NCBI RefSeq assembly: GCF_035083965.1
Contig: NC_089735.1
Span: 7,156,001 to 7,220,000, forward strand
Direction: 5' to 3'
DNA: 64,000 bases
DNA from: Branchiostoma lanceolatum
Taxonomy: Eukaryota > Chordata > Leptocardii > Amphioxiformes > Branchiostomatidae
The notes below the pieces were generated by a model. It made no database searches and was not told where the DNA came from. It was given only the letters and a program-made list of their open reading frames with translations. The position numbers were made by a program, and so were the translations under genes. This document shows positions 41,788-51,200 of this stretch, piece by piece (position 1 is the first letter of the stretch; every line of letters starts with the position of its first letter).

Positions 41788-44700
41788 ATGTGGAACTTAA
41801 AGATTGTGCTTTTGGTGCTTCTCAGCATCGGATCGTCGTCTGTAGTGGAGGGGGTCCTACATAGACAGGTGAGTGTGATCTAAAATCAACAATTCCCAAC
41901 TAACACTAACTACTAAAACGCAACTAACCAAGGAAACGTGAAGTTCCCACTACCTTTTAAAAATGTTTTGAAGATGTTTCACCGCCAAGACGTTTCGCCA
42001 TAACTCTAACCCTAACCATAATTTCAATCCTAACCCTAATTCATCTCCAGCACTAACTAACGATAACCCTAACAATAGAAATTTTAACTACAAGCTTCGG
42101 ATGAAAGCTCATCATTCTGTGTTGGTAGAGTACATATTGTGAGGTTTTGAGCTTTGATCCAGCACAAAGAGGGGAAGTTACTGTGAATTTTCGGTTGGAA
42201 CTCCGACCTTCCTCAGATGTCTGATTGCGCTGAACGCAGGAAGCCGGAAGCCTAATAACTAACGTTACAAGTTAAATAGATATACAAACAGTGGGTTTAT
42301 TTGAAATTGATCTTTTCGGTGCCTTTGTCTTACATGTACGACCTACAGGAAAAGAAGGGGGAGACTCAAACAGATACCGTGTACAACAACAACAACACCC
42401 AAGATTGCGGTTCTCAGAAGAAAACAGGATCAGAAGAGCCCCCTAGTGAAGGGACAGTTAATTACAGTATCCTGAATCTGCGGAACAACGGACCAGTCCA
42501 GTCCGACAGGAAACAACTGAGTGAGTACAGGGACACTTCCACTAATCCACATTGAGAATATTTTTTTGGCGAAGCTTCAGGAGCGAGCTTATTTCGGTTT
42601 AGCGACTGACAAGTACACACATTGTATCGCACACGGAATCCACCACACGTAAAATAGAAAATAGAACAAAGCCTTTTGTCATTGTTAATTCTTTCGGTGC
42701 ACTTCAATTGTTTATTAGTGTTATTTCCCATTCTCCTATAGTTGAAACTGACCCTTTGGATAATCATGGTCTTACGCTTAAGACTTACGATGGACAACAA
42801 CATGCAAATGAAGCACGGGTGGAAAGAACGAAGACATCGACAATGGGAAGCAAAGAAACCGGACAGGGGAAGCGCAATAAACGGAGAGCCAGATCTAGGG
42901 GGGCACGTCCCAGACCTAAAGGCGCACGTCACAGACCTAGAGGGGCACGGCCCAATAAGCGACCTAGAAGGCCCAAACCACCAAAGCCAAAGAAGACAGC
43001 AAAAATTAAAAAGAAGCCGGAAGACCAGAAGATGAGCGCGAAGGCCCCAAGGAAAAATAAAGCCAAGCTGATAGAAGAACGAAAGAAGAAGGAAAGGGAA
43101 AGGAAAAACAAGGAAATGGAAAAACGACAGAAGCAGAAGAAGGAAATGGAAAGGAAAACGAAGCTGGAAGACCAGAAAAAGAGCACAAAGACCCCAGCTA
43201 AAGGTGCTCGTCCCAGAGGTAAAGGGCCACGTCCCAGAGGTAAAGGGCCACGTCCCAATAAGCGACCTAGGAGACCAAGGAAAAACCCACCAAAGCCAAA
43301 GAAGATAGCAAAAATTGAAAATAAGCTAGAAGACCAGAAAAAGACTGAGAAGATGGATAAAGCCAAGTTAAAAGAAGAACGACAGAAGGAGGAAAAGGAA
43401 AGGAAAAAGGAGATGGAAAAACGACAGGAGAAAAAGGAAAGGGAAATGAAAAAGAAGGAGATGGAAAAACGACAGAAGGAGAAAAGGGAAAGGGAAAGAA
43501 AAAAGAAGGAGATGGAAAAACGACAAAAGGAGCAAAAGGAAAGGGAAAGGAAGAAGAAGGAGATAGAAAAACGACAAAAGGAGGAAAGGGAAAGGGAAAG
43601 GAAAAAGAAGGAGATAGAAGAACGACAAAAGGAGGAAAGGGAAAGGGAAAGGAAAAAGGAGATAGAAGAACGACAAAAGGAGCAAAAGGAAAGGGAAAGG
43701 ACGAAGAAGGAGATAGAAAAACGACAGAAGGAGGAAAGGGAACGGAAGAAGGAGATGGAAAAACGACAGAAGGAGAAAAAGGAAAGGGAAAGGAAAATGA
43801 AGGAGATGGAAAAACGACTGAAGCAGAAGAAGGAGAGGGAAAAGAAAAAGGAAGAGACGGAAAAGCGACAGAAGCAGAAGAAGGAAATGGAAATGAAAAA
43901 GATGCTGGAAGACCTGAAAAAGAGCACAAAAACCGAAAGCAAGGCTGTGGCTGAAAAAGTGACACAGACGAAGAAAGAAGTCCATGGTACGAAAGGACCA
44001 GAGGTGATGCAAGAGAAAAACAAGAGCGCAGACAAAAAACAGAGCGCAAGCGAGGCCAGTACAGATGAGGGAGAAGGAAAAGGCGGTACCACGGCCTCGC
44101 AAACCACCAACGAGGCTGAGAAAGCGTTGTTTGGAATGTTGAAGAGTGAAATGTTGGGCGATAGAGATGCCGAAAAAAAGGCAAAACACCTACCAGCCCA
44201 GGAAAGAAAAGAGAAACCAGGCCATGAGAACTGGAATACGCCTTTTGAAAAGGCAGTTGAAGCCATTGCACGAGGGCGGAGGCGGGTTGAGAGCGGGTTA
44301 CTTGCATTCAGAGTTGCCCAACATTCTTTAGCATCGGATAAAACAAGGCCTGAAGTAGAGTGGGGTAAGGGACTAGTAGAGCAGGGTCTGCAGATCGTGA
44401 AGGAGGGAGAGCAACAACTCAATAACTGGCTCGGACTTGGCTTGAAATCACCCGACATGCCAACTTCAAAAGTTCAGGAGAAGGACTTTGGCCTGCAAGA
44501 ACAGAGTACAGCGACGACAAAGTCACAGAACAGCTATGGCGGTGGAGAGGAGCCGACCGAAATGGACTGGTTGGCTCACAGAGCAAAGACAAGCATGGAT
44601 GTTGGAAACGGTAAGAATGTGAAGAAGATTAAAGGAGCGGTAGGCGGAAAAGAGGGAACTGGAGCGCTTGGTCAACTGAAGGAAGGTTTGAAGAAGATCA

Positions 44701-45296
44701 AAGAAGGTCTGAGTCTACAAGAAGCTGGGCAGAAGAATGTTGGCACCAAATCTAAAGGAAAACAAGACAAGGCGAAGGTACAACAAGGGTTAGAGGAGGT
44801 GAGGGAAGGCGTGGAAGACGTGGAGAAGGGACTGAACGTAGTGATGGTTGGAAAGAAAGAAGTAGAGGAAGGAGTGATGAACATTGGAGACACTACGGAG
44901 AACGAGAAGCACGGGGAAGACGTGGGAAACAAGGGTGAAGACGACCTGAAAGCATTGCTGGGTCTGAATGGGTTAAGAAAGGTTCCTCTTTACCATTTCG
45001 GAGGTAACCCCTTCGTTGACCCCACACCGACTGAACACGACATGTTTCCGCAACGCATGAAGAGCATGATCGAGTCAACATCGCCAAAACCTGCCCAGAG
45101 GACCCTGTTCTACCCGAGCTATCTTCAGGTGCCGCAGGCGGGTACAGTTCCAGCGTCTTCCGCAAGGAGCGCTCCACAACAGAGAGGCAACAACAAATCG
45201 GCTGGTGGGAAACCAGAAGATCAGAAACGCCAGGCGCTGGGAGGACCAACAGTACCAACAAGTCTCAGCGGCAAAGACCTTCTGAAGGTAGTATGA
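41788..45296 (+). CDS. Secreted Lys/Glu/Arg-rich low-complexity protein, paralogue of the 57.7-62.8 kb gene
   Basis: Exons 41788-41868, 42349-42520 and 42742-45296; joined 935 aa. Exon 1 is a signal peptide: Lys then a Leu/Val-rich core and S-S-S-V-V-E-G. Exon 2 (57 aa) contains YNNNNTQDCGS with a sequon and ends in phase 1 on a single A. Exon 3 has no introns. It starts with short acidic text, then a basic segment with R-P-R-G-K-G-P-R-P and N-K-R-P-R-R-P (about residues 135-168, repeated about 260-300). Two E/K/R helices follow (the second about 295-480), made of units like KEMEKRQKEK-RERERKK. A non-repetitive region (about 570-790) has amphipathic G-L-x-x-(I/V)-x-E-G repeats, and a Pro/Ser-rich tail ends the protein. 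Predicted to enter the secretory pathway; the function is unknown to me. Alternating charged residues predict a long single alpha-helix rather than a globular fold. Confidence 0.85.
42001..42078. repeat. Degenerate telomere-like (CCCTAA) stretch
   Basis: TCTAACCCTAACC, TCCTAACCCTAAT and GATAACCCTAAC occur within 75 bp in intron 1 of the Lys/Glu-rich gene. Short and diverged, so probably a chance or relic interstitial repeat. Confidence 0.5.
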
Positions 45297-46370
45297 ATGT
45301 ATCACTACGTTCTCAGTGGTGGGGTGTAGGGGCGTTTATTGTAGCCTTTTTTTTACTGTGATCCTTCCGTGTTCATTGGTGCCCATCAATATTACCTCAG
45401 AATGTCAAATATTCTAGTATTCTTAATAATCATGAAGAGATCAAGTCAACACTTCAGTATTCGTCGTTATAAACTTCCTGGCACGGTTGACCAATTACTG
45501 ACGTGACGTATCTGTAAAGGCACGCACGTACCAATGATAATGTCACGTGTCTGTAACTCTCGCGAGTGTACGGTCGGAAGCGATTGGTCATCATTAATTC
45601 TGAAAAAGTCGACAGTAGTCCTTGAAAATTTGATCCGTGTATACCCTAGTGTTGGAAGAAAGTCCAGCATTGTACTAGTATTCGTCGTTGTTTGTACAAT
45701 ATATCAAAGTGTCATTACTAATCTGTAGGTCATCTCATCTTGGGCAGAAGAGTTGAAATGCAATTTTACTTATAACGCTATGTAACCTACATATTTATCT
45801 ATGCCATTCTGAATCAATGTTCTGCAATTTCCAACACAAAAATTGGACTTACCCAGATTTTCGACTGATTTCCAGTCTTTGTAAAGGAATGACGCTTTCT
45901 GTGGATTTATGTTCTTGATCACCTTTTATAAAAATTCTCCTCGATCAAAAAAGAATGTAGCTAACACAATGCTTGGACGCAACACATTCAACCCCTTTTT
46001 TCACTCTGCCCCACGAAAGGAGATCAAAGAACTCCAAAACGAAGTTGTGGAACTGGAGGCTAAGAAGGAGGGCAAGGGTCAACCCAAGAAAGGCAGGCGC
46101 CATGTTAGAAATGTCGGATCTGAGTGAACAAGATCATCACACACTCAATCTGCAGCGGGAAGATTCCCACTGTACAGATGGCGACTGGGTGGCTGATTTT
46201 CTTGGATCTAATAAAAGACGATCTGTGATCTACTTTCCCCTGATTATGAATGAATGAATGAACGAATGGGCGAATAAATGCCTTAAATGTACATTTTTGC
46301 CCCACTGGGCTAAGTATATGTCACATATTAACAGACATATACATATTCATGTGTAAAAAAACGTCTAATA
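45297..46370. other. Intergenic stretch
   Basis: No family-level coding signal. A small frame at 46013-46127 (I-K-E-L-Q-N-E-V-V-E-L-E) looks like a coiled-coil end followed by ATGAATGAATGAA repeats; it may be a retroelement tail. Confidence 0.4.
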
Positions 46371-46378
46371 TACTCTTA

Positions 46379-46668
46379 CTAGACAGTACGTTCGGCTTCC
46401 TCTCGCTTCTTGGTAATCGTATAAGTGTAGGAGGCTGTATAATTAGTTAAGAGTTGGTTTATCGAAGGCTGCATGGAATAAAAAAAGTCTCTGAAGTCGG
46501 AGAATTTACTTAACACAAAATCGAAAGGAATGATTCTATCGCTATCATACAAAGGACATTCTACCGTAAAGTGTACTTCGTCTTCTACTTTACCTAAACT
46601 ACACTCTAGAGAAGTGTGGTTATGTTTTCCAGATCGATTCGCAATCTGTGACAACTGATTTTTAGTTT
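46379..46668 (-). mobile_element. Non-LTR retrotransposon C-terminal fragment
   Basis: The minus frame contains C-S-L-G-K-V-E-D-E-V-H-F-T-V-E-C-P-L-Y, the conserved Cys/His end motif (C-x-x-G-x-V-E-D-E-x-H-F-x-x-x-C-P-L-Y) of many LINE reverse-transcriptase proteins. It ends at a stop at 46379. The coding sequence is not continued upstream, where a (GT)n array begins. Confidence 0.75.
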
Positions 46669-46687
46669 TGTATGATTCTCCGAAATC

Positions 46688-46690
<3 letters not shown>

Positions 46691-46770
<80 letters not shown>
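46691..46770. repeat. (GT)40 microsatellite
   Basis: Eighty bases of uninterrupted GT. Located 266 bp upstream of the proposed start codon of the following gene, so in its promoter or leader. Long perfect GT tracts can adopt Z-DNA. Confidence 0.98.
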
Positions 46771-46774
<4 letters not shown>

Positions 46775-47036
46775 CAGCGTTCATAGAGTTATTATGATAA
46801 TACCGATTAAAAAAAACGATGGCCTACCGCCTATGGTGGAACCGATTCCCATTCGAGTTCTAACCGGCTATGTTCGCGTTATTTTGTTCCAAATTACGTC
46901 GCCCATATCGACACACAACGGTTTCTATAAACAAAACTACACGAGTCCCTGGTTACCGACTGCGCAACATAAAAAGAAGACTTGTCAAGCGCTATAAGCA
47001 CTCAGTTCCGTCCCCAAATATCACAGAGTCTCAAGC

Positions 47037-49915
47037 ATGCGGCAGACGACTGACACCGCCGTGTCTAGCACTACATCTGGCGGAGGAGATAGCATGGAGC
47101 CCCGGTCAGGAGACGCAGTCACTGTGGTGAATCTTGGTGGAGGCGACGCCGATTCTTCTGTCAAAGACGTTCAGCTTCTACAACTTTACAACAATCTATG
47201 GTTTGTTAGTTCACCGTATTCTACAAATCCGGAAGAAGTTAGTTAATTGTTTGATAGTCACAGGTCAAAAGTGTTGTTTTCTTTGTCTGTCACTGTTAAG
47301 ATTTCTATCCAGACTTTGGGAATTAATCATTATCACCATATCATGACGTAATGTAATTCTTGAATTGTGGCATCGAATAGCCGAGTGGCTAGGCTAGCGG
47401 ATGCGAGGTCTAGAGGTTGCGGGTTCGATTTTGACGTTCATGGCTAGTCGTTGTGTCATCGGGAAAGGCCCTTTACACGACTTTTCTCACTTCAACCTGG
47501 TGTGAAAATTGCCTGACTTTGGTCGGGTAGATTAACGGAGGAGAGGGTTGGGCTCCACTTTCGAAAATCGTGCTCTTGACACAGTGGATAATTTCAAAGG
47601 ACTTCTTTTACTTTATAAATACATAACATTCATAACACCTTTTTCATATGTTTCGTTTTTGTTCATGTTTTGCCTTACGACTAATATGGTACATGGTATC
47701 CAGAGGTGACGTTATAGCCCCATTCCACTAGGACGGCGCTCTCGCCGCGTACTCTCTGCGACCTAAGATTTAACAGAGCGCTCGATGAATTTCATAGATA
47801 AAAAATGAATTTTTTCATGTGTTTTGGTACATTATCAGTAATACTTTTACATTTTGCACGATATTCCAAGTATGATCAGGGGTTACGCAATCCGATTTAG
47901 GTCGCAGGGTGAGCGCAGCGCGATCGCCGTCCAGTGGAATGGGGGCTTTAACGGAGAATGATCCCCAAATGACCCAAACTCCCACGGAATAAGCATCGTT
48001 TCCATATCTCCGCAGGTATGGGCAGATGTGTACGCTTCCCAAACTACAGGACAGGCCCGCAGGAGGTCAGCGGGCTCTCTCGGCGTCTACCCCGCCCAGG
48101 CCGATCCAGTGCCGCCTTCCGATCTCATCGCCCCTGTCCATTGGTAAGAGTGCTATGTCACCATCGGTCTCAACCACACATGGGATATACACAAGCAGCA
48201 GTGCACACAGTCTCTCCAGCGACACCGGGCTGTTTTCTCCTCTCTTTACTTCAACCCCTGCTAAGATCCAACCAGCGAAGCAAAGCTTTGGTCCACCTGA
48301 CCTCAGCCCGTTTTGTTACGTTCAGGATACCGCAACGTCAATGGTTATGTCAAATTCTTTGTCGGCAGAACGTCACTTCGTGTTTACTACGTCGACGCAT
48401 CTCGCAGTGCCTGTGTACAGACCGCATAGTGGTTTGGCCCCTACACCAAAAGGAGGACACCAGACCGTGCTAGGAAATTGTCTATCACCGCCATCTTATG
48501 TGGGTAAAGCACTTACCCATGCAGCGGAGAGAGTGTTTACAACAATCGCGTCTCATACGTTGCCCAAGCCGCCCTGTACAACTCCACGGATAAGCGGGCC
48601 GACCTCCTTGTCAAATGTTTCTTCTTCTGTGGAAAATAAAGGCAAAACACAAGATTCTAACCAAAGGAAGGAGGTGATGATTCCACAGCCACGATATCAA
48701 GTCGGACCACGGAGGTGTCTGGCTGAAGAATTTGGACAGCAACAACTTCGAAAACATGGTAACCATGCCGCAAAGGACGACGGGAAGGACGACAGCGAGT
48801 GCTCGGTGCTTCCCAACACGCCTTGCACAAACTCGTTCCCAGGTCAACATGACTCGTGCACATCTCCAATCGGTGAAGACGGTCCATTCAGTGTACCTGT
48901 GGTCACAGCAGTTCGTCCAAGCCCAGTATTCGTAACCAGTCCTTGTCTACCCATGCGCAAGCCTAAATCTGCGCCAGCCATCCCGGCGTATTTGACAAAG
49001 TCCCACGAAGATAGACCCTACATGCCCTCCCCTGTATATCTGCTGTCACATAAGCAGTGTTCAGCCCAGCCCCACAGCCAGCTGCAGTCTTCAGGCTTGT
49101 CCATTACCAGGCCAATACCCGGCGTGAAACCCTCCGTCAGGATGCGAGCAACGGTTCCACAACAAGAGAGTTCTTCTTCTTACGCGGTCCGGCTCATTCC
49201 CAGATCCAGCCAGGCCCTCACCTATCTATCCAAGGGAACTGCGCGGGTAGAGAAGACAGGAGTTTCTCCTATACTTCTCTCGGGGAAACCTGGGTCTTTC
49301 CCGCCACATCGCGCTAACAAGACCGTTGTTCTTCTGTCTCCCACGGGGCAAAAAAAGAAGCCGTTTGTGGAAGGAAACCGGCCTCACTACAACACACCAC
49401 GCAGCCATTCAGCCTCGGACAAAATCTGTACCCCACCGGAGATACATTCATCGGATTTCGATCCGTCCGTGTTCCTGGTAGCTTTACCGGCTGCGGAGAT
49501 GGGTGTCCGCAGGAAAGAAAAGCCTGGCTCTTTTATCTCAGGAGCACCCTCCCCACGGAAAGATTTAGCGCGAAGTCTCCAACAGAGCACTGCAGAAAAT
49601 GGGATCACGATGTCTCAGTTGCAGAGCCATGCCACGAAAGATCCTAACCCCGATGTTCCTTTGGATATTCTCTCTAAATACCATGAAAACATGTCAAGCT
49701 ATGGTCGAAAATGTAGAGGCGCAACAAAACTGTATGGGTTCTCTCTCGCTCCCATTCCACAACCTGAAGGATATCACGCCATTTGCCCGCACTGTGGCAG
49801 GGACCTTTCTAGGGGGAAACTTCAGCCCATCCCCGCTACTGACCCCATTAGTTGGTACGATAGGAACTGCTACATCTGCCAGCAAAACCCTTACAAAGCT
49901 AGATGTTACACGTAA
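47037..49915 (+). CDS. 687-aa protein of unknown function with terminal two-CxxC region
   Basis: Exons 47037-47200 and 48016-49915. The junction TATG|gtttgt ... cgcag|GTATGG joins CTA-TG to G-TAT and gives L-W-Y-G-Q-M without disturbing frame. Most of the protein is Ser/Pro/Thr-rich and probably disordered, with scattered basic words (KPSVRMRATV, RPSPVFVTSP). The last 60 residues are different: YGFSLAPIPQPEGYHAICPH, then CxxC (CPHC), a D-P-I-S-W-Y-D-R-N spacer and CYIC. Four cysteines in two CxxC pairs suggest a zinc ribbon-like fold. No signal peptide or membrane segment, so intracellular. I do not recognise the family. The upstream exon is weaker than exon 2, and further 5' exons are possible. 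Confidence 0.7.
47369..47600 (+). mobile_element. tRNA-derived SINE in an intron
   Basis: The head imitates a tRNA with box A (TAGCCGAGTGGCTAGGCTAG) and box B (GGGTTCGATTTT) at normal spacing. The body GGCCCTTTACACGACTTTTC and GGTGTGAAAATTGCC is shared with copies at 28017 and 34903. It does not close a full cloverleaf, so it is a SINE rather than a tRNA gene. Confidence 0.65.
47711..47952. mobile_element. MITE-like element, family 2
   Basis: GTTATAGCCCCATTCCACTA at the left and the reverse complement of the right end (GTTAAAGCCCCCATTCCACT) form terminal inverted repeats that continue with GGACGGCG / CGCCGTCC. 242 bp, ending 63 bp before the acceptor of exon 2 of the CxxC gene. Confidence 0.75.
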
Positions 49916-50069
49916 AATTTTCAAGAGCGAGGTCTAACAAAGCTAGATGTAGCACGTAATGTTATGAAGGGTGAGTTCTAACAAGGCGAGATGTTACACG
50001 TATATATAACAACTTTAGAGCAATTTCTAACAATGTTATATTTACACGTTATGTTAAGAGTGAGTTTCA
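49893..50069 (+). repeat. 44-bp tandem repeat spanning the stop codon and 3' UTR
   Basis: Unit 1 (49893-49936) includes the last six codons and the TAA. Unit 2 (49937-49980) repeats ACAAAGCTAGATGT with few changes. Unit 3 (49981-50029) has ACAAGGCGAGATGTTACACG. Unit 4 (50030-50069) is more diverged. So the C-terminal coding tail was duplicated into the 3' UTR. Confidence 0.85.
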
Positions 50070-50244
50070 ACGTATTTGTGATAGTAGTTGAACACTTTCA
50101 AAACTCTCCATATTTCTTCCGTCGTTGTAGTGAATGACTTTCCATCATTCGTATGTGGTGGTTAGACATCTATGATCTTCGAGTATGCGTCGATGAAGGT
50201 TAGACATCCAGGTAATAAGTTCGGTCCAGCTACCTTAATAGAGC

Positions 50245-50250
50245 AATAAA
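50245..50250 (+). terminator. Polyadenylation signal of the CxxC gene
   Basis: AATAAA about 330 bp after the stop codon; the first canonical hexamer downstream on this strand. Confidence 0.5.
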
Positions 50251-50656
50251 CGCCGAAGCAGCTGTCACTGGCATATAAAATACGATAAATTATTGAATAG
50301 AAAATTCATGATGATACTTTTCTTTGGTTACGTCGATTGTAACTTATCACATCAATAAACTGTTACTGAACTTTGTGACTTTTTTTCCATGGAAGTATAT
50401 CCGTATTGTCGAAAACATGCTGGATTTGGTTAGTGCTGAAGTATATTGGTCAGTTTCATACTAAATAGAGTAAAGAGACTGAAGACATTGTAGAGTCGTT
50501 GCAGTGGAGATCCTTCTTGCTTGGTGGCGGTTACACTACCTTTGCTGTAGTTGGAGTCAGAGTAGTCAGAGTACTTGTGACCGGGGCATGTACACATCAT
50601 AGTGAAGATGGATGTGGGAACCTGTGACAAAAGCTGCCATCATGTTGAAATACATT

Positions 50657-51200
50657 AAGCCACAGCAACTAAATTTTATGGATGATATCCCCTGCAGACT
50701 TCAAATTTAGTGCGCGCGGGCAAAAAGAACAAGATATCCACATTTTCAAACTTGAATACCATAAAGCATGTAAGAAGAATTGAAGCGATAAAACACGGTA
50801 TTAGTATTACACCAACAAGTCTTTTATCACTGTATTCAATAATACAGTAAACATCCGCCGACTGATGTCAACATTAAAATTATAAATTCATATCTGGGTT
50901 TGTATAACACATCAACATCAAGAAAGCGGAGACAAGGTTTCCCGTACGGTGGGCACGGGAGTCTCATGAGTCATGAGGCAGACTGACTAGATAATGCTGG
51001 CTCTGCTCACTTCGTATCAACTGAAGTCGTCTACACTATTGTTGTCCTGACTGTCTGGCTGAATTACCGTGCCCCCGTCTTTTCATTCTGTCTTCAGCAG
51101 ACAGACAGCTAAACGATGGTCTACTCAAACCGCATGACACTAGTTTCTTCATCAAACCCTGTTATAGGATTTGTTATCTAGTACTTAACTTAATTGAAGG
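50657..51200 (+). repeat. 530-bp dispersed repeat, copy B
   Basis: Same orientation and order of words as 37470-38010 (for example CATGTAAGAAGAATTGAAGC and GGGTTTGTATAACACATCAA here). It carries small insertions, such as a TGATGTCAACATTAAAATTA stretch. Followed by AGGATAACACATCGAATTGC, which is also found after the third copy at 56235. Confidence 0.75.

Noticed and set aside
42929-44458. Long minus-strand ORF (509 aa) and two nested ones opposite the Lys/Glu-rich exon
   Set aside because: Phe/Ser/Leu-rich mirror of the GAA/AAG-rich sense strand; the sense strand has a signal peptide, splice sites and matching phases.
46013-46127. Coiled-coil-like frame (IKELQNEVVELEAKK) as an exon of the CxxC gene
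   Set aside because: No convincing acceptor/donor pair or phase match; it lies beside retroelement-like repeats.
47369-47441. tRNA gene
   Set aside because: Box A and box B are present but the arms do not close a full cloverleaf, and the body matches two other copies, so it is a SINE head.
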